Assembly: GCA_016208305.1 (NCBI GenBank)
Contig: JACQYI010000009.1
Span: 496,001-560,000 of the forward strand
DNA length: 64,000 nt
From: Oscillatoriophycideae cyanobacterium NC_groundwater_1537_Pr4_S-0.65um_50_18
GTDB taxonomy: Bacteria > Cyanobacteriota > Cyanobacteriia > Elainellales > Elainellaceae
Direction: 5' to 3'
A program made the position numbers and the translations under genes. The notes under the pieces are model-generated. The model had not been told where the DNA came from. It searched no databases and saw only the letters and a list, made by a program, of their open reading frames with translations. Positions within the stretch are counted from its first letter, which is position 1; each line of letters begins with the position of its first letter. Of this stretch, positions 33,323 to 42,923 are shown one piece after another.

Positions 33323-34933
33323 ATGTCAAACTATCGACAGCCCTACTTGATTGCTGAAAACTTACGGTACGAAGTGGATTCCACCCGAACACTATTTCAG
33401 GGAATTCATTTGAGTCTTTCAGCAGATGACCATATCGCCTTGGTTGGTTCCAATGGAGTCGGCAAATCGACGCTCCTCAAGATTCTGGCAGGCCACATAC
33501 AGCCGACTCAAGGCTCGGTGACCCGCAGTGGCTCAACCTATTACCTGCCGCAAATTAGCACTATTCGAGACTCGCTTGAGTCAGCGTCTGTCCTGGAGTT
33601 TCTCAACGCCATCTCTAACGAGTGGTGGGAAATTGAGCAGTTGCTCAAAACTACGTTTGACACAACTCTGGACTTAATGCTACCGATGCAAAGTCTCAGT
33701 GGCGGAGAACTGACAAAGTTATTTCTCGCCATTGGCTTGGCGCGATCGCCCGATCTGCTGCTTCTAGATGAGCCAACCAATCATCTAGATTATCTGGCTC
33801 TAGAGGAATTGCGTCAGTTTCTTTGCCAGTTTCAGGGGGCATTTGTGATTGTCTCGCACAAGCCTTTTTTTCTCGATCAAGTTGCCCAAACCACCTGGGA
33901 GCTGACCTCAGCAGGGTTGCAGCTTTATGGCGGCAATTTTTCGCACTACCGAGAACAAAAGCAATTAGAGCAGGCAGCTCAGGCACGATCGCATGAGGCA
34001 GCCCGTAAAGAACTGAAACGCACCAAGGCCGCCGCTTTACAAGAACTGGAACGAGCGGCGCAGTCTCGGCGTAACGGTCGCCAGAAGGCACTCAATGGAG
34101 ATATGCCTCGCATTGTCGCAGGAGGTTTAAAACGACAGGCTGAAGCAACGGCAGGAACGCTTAAAGTAAAATATGATAAGGCGATCGCAACCGCTACTCA
34201 AAAAGTGGCAGAGACAAAATTGAGAACGCACAAGGCCACAAGTATTCAACTTGAGGAGAACAGCCAAAAGCACAGAAATCTTCTAGAAGTTAACCAGGCG
34301 AGTCTTTGGGTTCAGGATCGACTTTTACTAAAAGATATTCAGCTGCATGTATCCAGTGGCGATCGCATTGCCATCGCGGGTCTCAACGGTTCGGGGAAGT
34401 CCTGTTTAGTCAAAGCCATTTTAGGAATTGACTCAGCATCAGCGCTTGTGCAAGGCGAGGTGCAAAAAGCCAACATGCATGCCCTGTATCTTGACCAGAG
34501 CTATGCGTTTGTCGATCGCGCCCAAACGGTGCTGGAAAACATGCATCGCGTTAATCCAACTCTCACCTATCAGCTATTGCGGCAACAGCTAGGACATTTC
34601 TTGTTTTTTAACGACGATGTCTACAAATCAGCAGCAGTCTTGAGCGGTGGAGAGTTGGCGAGGCTAGCGATCGCCCTGATTACAATTTCAGAACTAGATT
34701 TACTCATTCTAGATGAGCCAACAAACAACCTGGATATTGCCACTGTTGATCAAATGGTTACCGCATTAAATGACTATCAGGGGGCACTCTGGGTGATTTC
34801 TCATGACCTAGATTTCCTGAGCCGCATTACCATTACGCGATCATTTCATCTCAAGCACCAAACCTTACAGCAAACCATTTATCTCCCTAGCGAGCGATCG
34901 CACTACTACGATGAGTTATTGAACCTTGCTTAA
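33323..34933 (+). CDS. ABC-F family ATPase (translation/antibiotic-resistance type)
   Basis: 536-residue soluble protein with two ABC cassettes and no membrane domain. Walker A sites are GSNGVGKST and GLNGSGKSC, signatures LSGGELTK and LSGGELAR, and Walker B LLLLDEPTNHLDYL and LLILDEPTNNLDI. The cassettes are joined by a basic coiled linker (about 215-315) of the kind that reaches the ribosomal exit-tRNA or drug sites. ABC-F proteins act on ribosomes, either in translation rescue or in protection from antibiotics. Which applies is not decided by sequence. A very strong ribosome binding site precedes the start. Confidence 0.92.
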   Translation: MSNYRQPYLIAENLRYEVDSTRTLFQGIHLSLSADDHIALVGSNGVGKSTLLKILAGHIQPTQGSVTRSGSTYYLPQISTIRDSLESASVLEFLNAISNEWWEIEQLLKTTFDTTLDLMLPMQSLSGGELTKLFLAIGLARSPDLLLLDEPTNHLDYLALEELRQFLCQFQGAFVIVSHKPFFLDQVAQTTWELTSAGLQLYGGNFSHYREQKQLEQAAQARSHEAARKELKRTKAAALQELERAAQSRRNGRQKALNGDMPRIVAGGLKRQAEATAGTLKVKYDKAIATATQKVAETKLRTHKATSIQLEENSQKHRNLLEVNQASLWVQDRLLLKDIQLHVSSGDRIAIAGLNGSGKSCLVKAILGIDSASALVQGEVQKANMHALYLDQSYAFVDRAQTVLENMHRVNPTLTYQLLRQQLGHFLFFNDDVYKSAAVLSGGELARLAIALITISELDLLILDEPTNNLDIATVDQMVTALNDYQGALWVISHDLDFLSRITITRSFHLKHQTLQQTIYLPSERSHYYDELLNLA

Positions 34934-35173
34934 GCGGGGATGAATTTTGTTCACTGGTCTACTGGCCCACTAGCCTACTGCCCACAGATCGGCGTTACGC
35001 GATAGAGGCACGATCGATCTCGACGGGCGATCGCGAGATGATTCTGCTGGCTGGTAAATTTCCATAGTCAACAAACCCAAGGAAATTCTTTACAAAGTCA
35101 AACAGGATACTTATGATCAGCCTACATATTTTTCTTGGCATACAGCGTTCACAAATTATTCCGGAGGTAAGCC

Positions 35174-35590
35174 ATGACTCTCGCGATTCAGCACATTAAT
35201 CCAGTCGGATTAGGCGATCCCTCTCACTATGGCTATACCCAGATTACGGTTGTCCCTGCCCATACCAAGCTGGTGTATATCGCAGGACAACTGGGAGAAA
35301 ATGAAAGCGGCGATTCAGTCTCGGCTGATTTCGCAGCCCAGCTAAAACAATCTTTTGCTAACCTCCGTACCGCTTTGACAGCAGTTGGGGCAACACCAGA
35401 ACAGGTTGTAAAAATTACGGTACTCTCAGTTGATCATAATGCTGAGAAACAACGCTTAATTTCAGCCGAACGGAATGCAATGTGGCCAGGAGATCGCAAG
35501 CCTGCCAGTACGCTGATTCCTGTGCCCCGACTAGCCGTGGAAGGAATGCTATTTGAGATTGATGCTGTCGCTGTAATATTGGATTCCTAG
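35174..35590 (+). CDS. Rid family (YjgF/UK114) protein without the catalytic Arg
   Basis: 138-residue protein with the Rid fold. Core segments are VYIAGQLG, LKQSFANLRTAL and VVKITVLSVD. In RidA enzymes the imine deaminase Arg lies in a PARS/xVEVA segment near the C-terminus; here the equivalent stretch reads KPASTLIPVPRLAVEGMLFEIDA, with Ala in that place. It is thus probably not a standard RidA deaminase. A strong ribosome binding site (GGAGG) lies 7 bp upstream of the ATG. Confidence 0.87.
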   Translation: MTLAIQHINPVGLGDPSHYGYTQITVVPAHTKLVYIAGQLGENESGDSVSADFAAQLKQSFANLRTALTAVGATPEQVVKITVLSVDHNAEKQRLISAERNAMWPGDRKPASTLIPVPRLAVEGMLFEIDAVAVILDS

Positions 35591-35722
35591 AGCAATTTTT
35601 AGGCATAGGCTTCTAGAGATAAACCCCCTAGAATTGGGAATTTGGAGGCTAGAAATTGACTCAATCCTCACTCGATTACATCAGAAATGTTTGATTAAAT
35701 TTACAATTTTTTAAAGACATAA

Positions 35723-35785
35723 AGAATCGCTCAACATTGCGCTATTTCCTAGTGAATCAGGAATAAGACAACATTGAGCGATTCT
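35723..35785. terminator. Bidirectional hairpin between Rid gene and lrtA
   Basis: Outer 12-bp perfect stem AGAATCGCTCAA/TTGAGCGATTCT encloses a second inverted repeat (TATTTCCT/AGGAATA). It lies between convergent genes ending at 35590 and 35814 and is followed by T-containing tracts on the minus strand, so it probably terminates lrtA and may also stop the Rid transcript. Confidence 0.75.
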
Positions 35786-35813
35786 ATCCTTAAGAGCATT
35801 AAATGCCCTCAAA

Positions 35814-36458
35814 TTAACCCTTGCGGTTCAGCGCTTCAGTTGGTTTGCGGTGAGCAATTTCGGCAAACTTACCATTGTTGTGGCCATTGCCATTGCGAGG
35901 CTGAATTACGCCATACCCTCCGTGGTTACGTTCATAGATCACGTTGATTTCGCCTGTTTCTAAGTTGCGAAACATGTAGAAATCATGATCGACTAACTCT
36001 AACTGTTCTTGGGCTTCTTCTAGCGTCATCGGCGGCATTGCAAAGTACTTTGTGCGTACAACAGTGCCGAGATCAGGAGCGCGATCGTCGTTAAGCAGTG
36101 TTGACGCCACAGGCTGCGGTTCAAGCACCTCCGTCGTTTTGACGGGGGCATGGATCTGTGCCTGACGCTTTTCTTTATACTTGCGAAGCTGGCGGGCAAT
36201 TTTGTTAGCAACCAGATCAATACTGGCATAGAGGCTTTCGCTACTTTCTTCCGCCCGAACTACAGTGCCGTTGGCATAAATAGTGACTTCAGCAATCTGA
36301 TTGGGATTAATGCGGGGGTTGCGAGCGACAGAAAGGTGGACATCAACTTCAGTTGTTAGGTGTTGAAAATGAGTGACCGCCTTTTCAATTTTCTGATGAA
36401 CATACTCACGAATGGCCTCAGTAATCTCGATGTTTTTGCCCTGGATAACAAGCTTCAT
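35814..36458 (-). CDS. lrtA: Long-form ribosome hibernation factor (light-repressed LrtA)
   Basis: 214-residue long HPF. The N-terminal HPF/RaiA beta-alpha-beta domain ([19 protein letters not shown]..., about 1-100) binds the 30S decoding region. A linker is followed by the C-terminal dimerisation domain ([23 protein letters not shown]...HDFYMFRN, about 140-200) that joins two ribosomes in 100S particles. In cyanobacteria the orthologue is the light-repressed transcript LrtA. A clear ribosome binding site (GGAGAG) precedes the ATG. Confidence 0.94.
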   Translation of the reverse strand: MKLVIQGKNIEITEAIREYVHQKIEKAVTHFQHLTTEVDVHLSVARNPRINPNQIAEVTIYANGTVVRAEESSESLYASIDLVANKIARQLRKYKEKRQAQIHAPVKTTEVLEPQPVASTLLNDDRAPDLGTVVRTKYFAMPPMTLEEAQEQLELVDHDFYMFRNLETGEINVIYERNHGGYGVIQPRNGNGHNNGKFAEIAHRKPTEALNRKG

Positions 36459-36645
36459 ATTAAGCTCTCTCCTATCAAGTTGGCTCTTCTATTACCCTAG
36501 CACTTTGTATTGTGGGCGACAGGTGGGTTTATAATCATTTGCATGGGTTGATAATTCTTGATAAGAACACTGTTGAAAAACCTCAAACTTACGTCGAATT
36601 ACGCTTGATTTAATCCCCCTATTTCAAGGTACTATCATAGGCTGT

Positions 36646-37317
36646 GTGCTGTTATCCTCCTTGCCCTCTCAAGTCTGTCAGGTTTACCCAGGAGGGCTAG
36701 TACCCTACGAAACAGCTCTCACCTGGCAGCGATCGCTCCTCACTGCGCGTAAGCAGAACCCCACTCTTCCTGATGTGCTACTGCTGTTAGAGCATCCTGC
36801 GGTCTATACCTTGGGGCAAGGCGCAACTTTAGAGTTTCTCAAGTTTGATCCGGCTGATTCACCGCACTTGCTTTACCGGGTCGAACGCGGTGGCGAAGTG
36901 ACCTACCATTGCCCAGGTCAGCTCGTAGGCTATCCCATTCTGAACTTGCAGCGTCACCGACAGGACTTGCACTGGTATTTGCGGCAGCTTGAAGAAGTTT
37001 TAATCCAAGTTTTGGCGCTCTATAACCTTAAGGGCGATCGGGTTCCTGGCTTCACAGGCGTTTGGGTAGAAGGGCGCAAGGTTGCGGCGATCGGCATTAA
37101 AGTCAGCCGCTGGATCACGATGCATGGCTTTGCCTTGAATGTGTGCCCCGACTTGTCAGGGTTTCAAAAAATTATTCCCTGCGGCATTGAAGACAAACCG
37201 GTCGGCAGCTTAGCCGAGTTCATCCCTGAAATTAACCTCCACCAGGTGCAGCAGCAGGTTGCTACGACTTTTGCAGAGGTTTTTCACTTACAGCTTCAGA
37301 AGGTAGACTGCATCTAG
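36646..37317 (+). CDS. lipB: Octanoyl-[acyl-carrier-protein] transferase
   Basis: Transfers octanoate from ACP to lipoyl domains, first step of lipoate synthesis. 223 residues starting at GTG 36646. Signature motifs are [42 protein letters not shown] (catalytic Lys in GIK) and [12 protein letters not shown] with the catalytic Cys. Divergent from lrtA. Confidence 0.95.
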   Translation: MLLSSLPSQVCQVYPGGLVPYETALTWQRSLLTARKQNPTLPDVLLLLEHPAVYTLGQGATLEFLKFDPADSPHLLYRVERGGEVTYHCPGQLVGYPILNLQRHRQDLHWYLRQLEEVLIQVLALYNLKGDRVPGFTGVWVEGRKVAAIGIKVSRWITMHGFALNVCPDLSGFQKIIPCGIEDKPVGSLAEFIPEINLHQVQQQVATTFAEVFHLQLQKVDCI

Positions 37318-37644
37318 CAAAGGCGCGCAATTTTGTATAAGATTATGCCTCGCTCCATAGCGTAAGACCGAGCTAACTGCCAGATCTTTGCTGTAGGTTG
37401 AGTTGAACAACGTGAAACCGAAGTTTGGTTCAGTCAATCGGGCATCACACTCTGGAGAAGATTGCAGCGGCGCGAAGATCGCCAAAATTTCCCGTTGAAC
37501 CAAGTTGCAGGATATGAATCTGAAGACTATCAGCTAAATTCTTTATTGGGTTCCGTGAAATTACTTGAAAATAGCTGTAACATTTTAGGAAGCCTTTGGC
37601 TCGGCCTCTGTTAGGGTGTTCTCCGGTTGGAGTTTTTTAGGTTC
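37318..37644. other. 327-bp spacer after lipB
   Basis: No coding ORF and no strong hairpin seen. AT-rich sequence before 37645 (gttagggtgttctccggttggag) may carry the promoter and ribosome binding site of the small gene that follows. Confidence 0.4.
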
Positions 37645-37935
37645 ATGTTTACAACGTCTCATACTGGAACGTCTCACACTGAAGAGCTACATACCGCTCA
37701 GTCTCCTGCTCGTGACTCAGCCCATGCTTTGTTGAATGCTGCAAAATTTGAAATTTATAGCCCCTTAGATGCAGCAATCCCATTGCGACAGCGCGATGAG
37801 CAGGTATTGACAGAATTGTTCCGGCTAGAGGAGATTGAAGCGATCGAGGAAGATATCGCCTGCAACCTGCTCTGCCGCTGTCCAGAGCCTTGCTGGGAAG
37901 ATGATCCGTTTGAGTTCTTGAAGGAATACCTTTAG
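37645..37935 (+). CDS. Small acidic protein with a Cys cluster, unknown function
   Basis: 96 residues from the ATG at 37645; a TTG six codons upstream is less likely. The N-terminal third is Thr/His/Ser-rich, followed by a hydrophobic-acidic helical stretch (EQVLTELFRLEEIEAIEED, about 52-70) and a C-terminal Cys cluster: Cys73, Cys77, Cys79 and Cys83 (CX3CXCX3C), then an acidic aromatic tail (WEDDPFEFLKEYL). The cluster suggests metal or redox chemistry, but I recognise no family. Probably a lineage-specific cyanobacterial protein. Confidence 0.6.
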   Translation: MFTTSHTGTSHTEELHTAQSPARDSAHALLNAAKFEIYSPLDAAIPLRQRDEQVLTELFRLEEIEAIEEDIACNLLCRCPEPCWEDDPFEFLKEYL

Positions 37936-38238
37936 CCAGTTTCCCAAAGCCTAAATTTTTCAAAACTTAATTTTTTCAAAGTTTGGATCTTTCAAACCAG
38001 GTGGGAGATAAGGCTCTTATCTGCTTTACTCTATGCTTCGCTTTTTTTAGGCTCTGCTTTGTCTATGCATAGCTTATAGCCCTAATCCTCTAAGACTGTT
38101 TTGACGGGTGTGGAGTGTATCCTCAAAACTATCCCCGCCTTAACGTGAATTAAACTAGCACCTTTACACACTGACACAAAAGCCCCATAGGATTATGGGG
38201 CTTTCGCTTAAAACTTGGGCTAAGACTGAGCAAAAAAC
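37936..38238. other. 303-bp spacer between two small genes
   Basis: AT-rich, with TTTTTCAAA-type short repeats near 37966-37996 and the terminator at 38179-38204. No additional gene seen. Confidence 0.45.
38179..38204 (-). terminator. Intrinsic terminator of the DUF6679-like gene
   Basis: Perfect 11-bp stem AAAGCCCCATA/TATGGGGCTTT with loop GGAT. On the minus strand it is followed by TTTGTGT, and lies 35 bp beyond the stop at 38239. The symmetric A/T ends may also stop rightward transcription from the small Cys-cluster gene. Confidence 0.82.
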
Positions 38239-38550
38239 TTAATCTGGATTGGACTCAGGATAGTGATTGCGGATGCGCTCTGCTTCTGGGCAGTCTTCTG
38301 AAACCAGGGGTTCGACATCGCCCCGAGAGACAGCCGCCAGTTTTTGCATCACTGAACCAATGCTTTCCAAACGAATCATTTCCTCCCAAGAGCAAACCTC
38401 GTCATCTTCATCTGTTTCGTAACGCACGGTCACCAGATCACCTTCAATGTCAAGGATGCGCGCGCGCTCGATCCAGCGTTGCTGATCCCGCAGAAAGATC
38501 CAAACCTCTCTACCATCACAACACAGTTGATAGATCTTGCGGTGTAGCAT
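38239..38550 (-). CDS. Conserved cyanobacterial protein (DUF6679-like)
   Basis: 103 residues from the ATG at 38550 (MLHRKIYQLCCDGREVWIFL); an in-frame start 8 codons upstream is possible. Composition is a compact beta-rich domain with DQQRWIERARILDIEGDLVTVRYE, then an acidic stretch and a helical segment ending in PLVSEDCPEAERI. I recognise it as a small conserved cyanobacterial family of unknown function, probably DUF6679. The WIERARILDIEGDLVTVRY core resembles an SH3-like or KOW-type barrel, which is only an inference. Confidence 0.75.
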   Translation of the reverse strand: MLHRKIYQLCCDGREVWIFLRDQQRWIERARILDIEGDLVTVRYETDEDDEVCSWEEMIRLESIGSVMQKLAAVSRGDVEPLVSEDCPEAERIRNHYPESNPD

Positions 38551-39244
38551 GTATCGCTTCTCCTGAGCAAACAATGAGCAAATAGTCGATCGAACCTCAG
38601 CCGACTCCGAAACCTTAGCCTATTTATGGATTTAGCATCCTAGGCGCTCTAAGGGATGCGCGAGGTTGCGTAGCTTCCCTGAAACTAGAGGCTAACGCAA
38701 ATTCAGCAGAAAACCCCTCGGATCTCTCAATACTTATGGCATGGATACTCATAAAGCAAGTTCCATGCGCTGAAATCTTGGATTGGGTAGAATGCATCGG
38801 CGCTGGACTATGGCGCACTGAGGTGTGGCGAAAGATGCAGGGCTGTAGCGGAAGATTTTGAAACACCTTCTGATTTTGCGAGCAGCCAATAGGTTCATGA
38901 TGGTTGAGCAATTTAGAAATGACTGAAAATGCCACTCAAGATGAAAACAGCCCGATCATAGTATCTAACCTGGCTAACGCAATTAAACCTTGAGTTGGCT
39001 CTGTTGTGAATAGGGGTTCTGCCCTAAAACCTTAAAGAGTGAGTGAAGATAAGACACTCGCGAAATAAATATGGACTCCATTCAGCGCAACTCGCATATC
39101 CTCCAGATGAATCCGGGCTGCCTTTGCAATTCAGCTTTTGCAATTCAAAAGTACTGAAATTCATATATCATTCTAGCGAGATTGTGGAAACTTTGGGAAT
39201 CTATCCAAATTTATCGAGATTTTAGCGACTTTACGGGAGTTTTA
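38551..39244. other. About 690-bp gene-free region
   Basis: No supported gene. A 103-codon minus frame (38624-38935) has low-quality composition and no family match, and I do not call it. There are several short AT-rich blocks upstream of 39245 that probably include the creatininase promoter. No strong hairpin or RNA gene recognised. Confidence 0.4.
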
Positions 39245-39991
39245 ATGCTGCTACACCTGAGTACTTGGCCAGAAGTTGAAGATTATCTCAGCCGATCGCC
39301 AGGAGTGATCATTCCCATTGGCTCAACAGAGCAGCATGGCCCTACAGGACTCATTGGCACAGATGCCATTTGCGCTGAAGCGATCGCCCAAGGCGTCGGT
39401 GAGGCGACTCAGGCGTTAGTCACTCCTACCCTCAATGTGGGCATGGCGCTGCACCATACGGCCTTTCCAGGCAGTATCAGCCTTCGCCCTAGCACGTTGA
39501 TCCTGGTGATTCGAGATTTTGTCACGAGCTTGGTGAAGGCCGGATTTACAAAATTTTTCTTCGTCAACGGCCACGGGGGCAACATTGCCACGCTGAAAGC
39601 CGCTTTTTCAGAAGCTTACCTAGACTTGGCTAATTTAAACTTGCCTCAGGCCGATCGCGTTCAGTGTCGCTTGGCCAATTGGTTTACCTGCGGCTCGGTC
39701 TATGAGCTAGCCAAGAGTCTGTATGGCGATCAGGAAGGGTCTCACGCCACCCCCAGCGAAGTCGCCTTGACGCAATATCTCTACCCGGAAGCAATTAAAC
39801 ATGCGCATCTCAGCCTCCAAGTCGCCTCAGGGCATCCCATTTATGGAGCGATCGATTTTCGTCGGCGCTACCCCGATGGGCGCATGGGTTCCAATCCAGC
39901 TCTCGCCACACCCGAACATGGCAAGCAGTTCTATGACCTTGCCGTCAAAGAATTGAGCGCTGGCTATCTCAAGTTTCTGAGCGAAGACTAA
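39245..39991 (+). CDS. Creatininase family amidohydrolase
   Basis: 248 residues from the ATG at 39245, where homology begins (LSTWPEVEDYLSRSPGVIIPIGSTEQHGP); an upstream ATG at 39182 adds 21 residues of unrelated sequence. Metal-ligand motifs are E/H in GSTEQHGP, D in GTDA, H in ALHHTAFPG and NGHGGN, followed by GSHATPSEVALT. The family includes creatininases, MftE-type and FAPy-deformylase-like enzymes; the cyanobacterial substrate is unknown. Confidence 0.9.
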   Translation: MLLHLSTWPEVEDYLSRSPGVIIPIGSTEQHGPTGLIGTDAICAEAIAQGVGEATQALVTPTLNVGMALHHTAFPGSISLRPSTLILVIRDFVTSLVKAGFTKFFFVNGHGGNIATLKAAFSEAYLDLANLNLPQADRVQCRLANWFTCGSVYELAKSLYGDQEGSHATPSEVALTQYLYPEAIKHAHLSLQVASGHPIYGAIDFRRRYPDGRMGSNPALATPEHGKQFYDLAVKELSAGYLKFLSED

Positions 39992-40019
39992 TTCAAGACT
40001 GCACTCAGACAGGGCTAAT

Positions 40020-40730
40020 TCAGGAAGCCTCAGAAGAACTAGGCGGAGTCGCAAGGGCGTCTTTAGCTTTGGCGCGCTCTTCCTTTTTCTTGCGATCGGC
40101 CTTCAAGATGTCGTCCAAGACAATCCGAGCTTGGGTGATTTTCTCTAGATTGCCACGATATAGCTCTAAGTCTTTTTGGGCTTTGTCTGGAGACAGCTTC
40201 AGGGCTTCGCTCAAGGTTTGCAACGCCTCGTTACGCCGCTTTTCGTCTTTGACCAAGTCGGCATCAATCGTTTCTAGCAGGGTATATAGCCCGATCGCAG
40301 AGAGACGGCTGTACTTATATTTGGGATTTTCTGCAATGGAGCGAAGCGTGCCCATGAGATGGCTCCCTTCCCCCTCGCTGAGTTGGCGGACTTTGGCCAA
40401 GAAATCTCCAGAGGTAAATGCTGCTGCCTCAGACTTGAGCTGCTCTGCATCTTGGCGATATTGATGCGGTTCTGCCTGTAAAGATTGGCACAGGGCACTG
40501 AAGATAGAAGTTAAGTCTTCTTCAGGTCTATAGCCCTGCATAAAGCGATCGAATGCCGTGACTACACCCAAAGCATAGATGGGGTCATAGCTAAAGTCCG
40601 CGTTGACGGAAAGCAGATGCATCTCTACCATCAGTTCATCAACCACCCGCCGATAGATGGAGTTAATGGGGCGAGTATGCAGGTTGTAGAAAGATCTTTT
40701 GGTGTCGGAAACGGTGCGGACAGTACTCAC
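40020..40730 (-). CDS. psb29: Photosystem II biogenesis protein Psb29/Thf1
   Basis: 236 residues from a GTG at 40730. The family starts with M-x-x-(V/I)-RTVSDTKR, exactly aligned with the GTG codon, whereas the upstream in-frame ATG at 40892 would add 54 unrelated residues and overlap the divergent dnaX start. Diagnostic core: FYNLHTRPINSIYRRVVDELMVEMHLLSVN, followed by YDPIYALGVVTAFDRFM. The C-terminal third is a charged coiled coil. Psb29/Thf1 supports photosystem II repair and FtsH stability at thylakoids. Convergent with the creatininase gene. Confidence 0.94.
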   Translation of the reverse strand: MSTVRTVSDTKRSFYNLHTRPINSIYRRVVDELMVEMHLLSVNADFSYDPIYALGVVTAFDRFMQGYRPEEDLTSIFSALCQSLQAEPHQYRQDAEQLKSEAAAFTSGDFLAKVRQLSEGEGSHLMGTLRSIAENPKYKYSRLSAIGLYTLLETIDADLVKDEKRRNEALQTLSEALKLSPDKAQKDLELYRGNLEKITQARIVLDDILKADRKKKEERAKAKDALATPPSSSEAS

Positions 40731-40890
40731 TGGAAATTCTGAAGATAAGGCGTTTCTATTATATCCCACATGGGAGACGGCATTAGGGATCAAGACTCGG
40801 ATAAATGCGTGCTGAGTTTTGAATTTTGAGGTGATACTAGCTAATGCCAGGACTTGATCGCTTGGCGCTACATCACCCTTGAACTCCGTC

Positions 40891-42921
40891 ATGGCCTACG
40901 AACCGCTGCACCACAAGTATCGTCCGCAAACCTTTGCCGAATTGGTGGGGCAAGAGGCGATCGCCTCCACGTTGACCAACGCCCTACGGCAGCAAAAAAT
41001 TGCGCCTGCGTACCTGTTTACCGGAGCCAGGGGCACAGGCAAAACCTCTAGCGCCCGAATTTTGGCAAAGTCGCTCAATTGCCTTAGCAGCCCTGTGCCA
41101 ACCGAGAAGCCCTGCGGGGTGTGCGAGGTGTGTCGGGCAATCGCCAACGGCTCGGCTTTGGATGTCGTCGAGATCGATGCTGCCAGCAATACAGGCGTGG
41201 ATAATATTCGGGAGCTGATTGAGCGATCGCAGTTTGCCCCCGTACAGGCGCGTTTCAAGGTTTATGTGGTTGATGAGTGCCACATGCTCAGCACTGCCGC
41301 CTTCAACGCCTTGCTCAAGACCCTAGAGGAACCGCCCGATCGCGTCGTGTTTGTCTTGGCGACCACCGATCCCCAAAAGGTTTTGCCTACCATCATTTCA
41401 CGCTGTCAGCGGTTCGACTTTCGCCGCATTCCCCTAGAGGCAATGGTGGAACATCTCAGCCAAATTGCGGCTCAAGAAGCGATCGCCATTACGCCTACAG
41501 CCCTTCAGCTAGTCGGGCAGATCTCGCAGGGGGGCTTGCGCGATGCCGAGAGTTTGCTAGATCAGCTGAGCTTGTTAGAGGGTGAAGTAACGAGCGATCG
41601 CGTCTGGGATTTAGTAGGGGCTGTTCCAGAGCGAGATTTGCTGGCGCTGGCGCTGGCGATCGCCCAAGACGACTCCACAGCCGTCATCGATCAGGCGCGT
41701 CATTTGATGGATAGAGGGCGCGAACCGCTGACGGTTCTGCAAAACCTTGCCAGCTTTTATCGCGATTTGCTGATTGCCAAAGCCACGCCCGATCGCCTTG
41801 ATCTAGTGGCCATTACGCCGCCGACTTGGGCAGAGCTATGTCAGTTTGTGTCCGAGCTAGACATTTACACCATTTTGCTAGGGCAGCAGCGCTTACGGGA
41901 GAGCGAAGCTCAAGTGAAAAACACAACGCAGCCTCGTCTGTGGCTTGAAGTGACGTTAATGGGGCTGTTGCCTTCAGCGTTGTCTCAGAGCGCTTTGCCT
42001 AGTCAGATACCTGTAGGGCGCGTGAATGGATCGAGTGTGGCACCTCTGCCTAAAGTGGCCTCTTCGGTGCCGAGAGTGCCGCCTGCCGTACCGCCCGCCA
42101 AGCCGATCGCTGCTTCAGAGCCACCGCCACAAAATGGCAAAGCTCCACAGGTGAACCCTGTGCCGGATGAGCTGACCCTGCCTGCTCCAGCAGAGCCGCT
42201 GCTTGCCCCGATTCCAGAGCCGATCGCCCGATCTGCCCCCAAACCTGAGGAAACTCCAGCGATCGATCTGATTCAGGTCTGGGAAAGATTGATTGCCAAT
42301 CTACAACCTCCAGGCACGCAAATGCTGCTGCGTCAGCAGGGGCAGCTCATTGCATTTGATGGACGACAGGCTAAAGTGGGCTTTAAATCTCAGCAGCTAT
42401 TTAAGATGGCGATCGATCGGGTGCCCAACATGGAGGCTGCTTTTGAAAAGATCTATGGCCATAAGGTCAGAGTCGTTCCAGAAGTCGTAGCGGCGGGTGC
42501 AGCGCAGCCTATGGCGCGATCGCCCCAATCCATCTCTCAACTCCCGCCCCAATCTGAGCCTCAGCTTAAGGCTAGAGAGCCGCATGTGAGAGAGTCCTCG
42601 CCGGATTTTAAGGCCGCTCCACTGCCCGTTTCCTCAACTGAAGATGCAGGGCGATCGACTGCTTCCCAAGCGCTAACGTCAGTCGCTCATGAGGCGGCAC
42701 AAAGCGCTCCTCCGCTACCCGCAGGCTGGCAACAAGAAGACGAAGTTAACAGAGCCGCTAAAAGCGTTGCGCAAATGTTTAACGGGCAAATTGTGGATTT
42801 AGAAGAGAGTTTGCAGCCTGTCGCTGAGACTGCATCTCCCCCGCTGGCCTTAGAGGTGATTGAGCCAGAGGGAGATACTGATGCAGATGAGGCAGACGAT
42901 GACGATGATGTGCCTTTTTAG
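40891..42921 (+). CDS. dnaX: DNA polymerase III subunits gamma/tau
   Basis: Clamp-loader ATPase of 676 residues from the ATG at 40891. YRPQTFAELVGQEAI, Walker A GARGTGKTS (about 45-53), zinc-ribbon cysteines in CLSSPVPTEKPCGVCEVC, Walker B VDECHML, the SRC sensor in IISRCQRF, and the usual three-domain gamma core. The C-terminal half is Pro/Ala/Glu-rich with a tau-like domain (around 460-530), then an acidic end (DADEADDDDD). Some cyanobacterial dnaX genes carry or are split by an intein; none is present here. No convincing programmed frameshift slippery site is seen. The stop is 2 bp from the convergent ArsA-like gene. Confidence 0.95.
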   Translation: MAYEPLHHKYRPQTFAELVGQEAIASTLTNALRQQKIAPAYLFTGARGTGKTSSARILAKSLNCLSSPVPTEKPCGVCEVCRAIANGSALDVVEIDAASNTGVDNIRELIERSQFAPVQARFKVYVVDECHMLSTAAFNALLKTLEEPPDRVVFVLATTDPQKVLPTIISRCQRFDFRRIPLEAMVEHLSQIAAQEAIAITPTALQLVGQISQGGLRDAESLLDQLSLLEGEVTSDRVWDLVGAVPERDLLALALAIAQDDSTAVIDQARHLMDRGREPLTVLQNLASFYRDLLIAKATPDRLDLVAITPPTWAELCQFVSELDIYTILLGQQRLRESEAQVKNTTQPRLWLEVTLMGLLPSALSQSALPSQIPVGRVNGSSVAPLPKVASSVPRVPPAVPPAKPIAASEPPPQNGKAPQVNPVPDELTLPAPAEPLLAPIPEPIARSAPKPEETPAIDLIQVWERLIANLQPPGTQMLLRQQGQLIAFDGRQAKVGFKSQQLFKMAIDRVPNMEAAFEKIYGHKVRVVPEVVAAGAAQPMARSPQSISQLPPQSEPQLKAREPHVRESSPDFKAAPLPVSSTEDAGRSTASQALTSVAHEAAQSAPPLPAGWQQEDEVNRAAKSVAQMFNGQIVDLEESLQPVAETASPPLALEVIEPEGDTDADEADDDDDVPF

Positions 42922-42923
42922 GC

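Noticed and set aside
38624-38935. 103-codon minus ORF
   Set aside because: Low-complexity, His/Ser-rich product with no family match and no visible start signal; treated as non-coding.
40731-40892. N-terminal extension of Psb29 to the ATG at 40892
   Set aside because: The extension has no similarity to Psb29, whose conserved start coincides with the GTG at 40730, and it would overlap dnaX.
40891-42921. Possible intein in dnaX
   Set aside because: The clamp-loader core is continuous through the P-loop and Walker B, with no intein block motifs or extra length.
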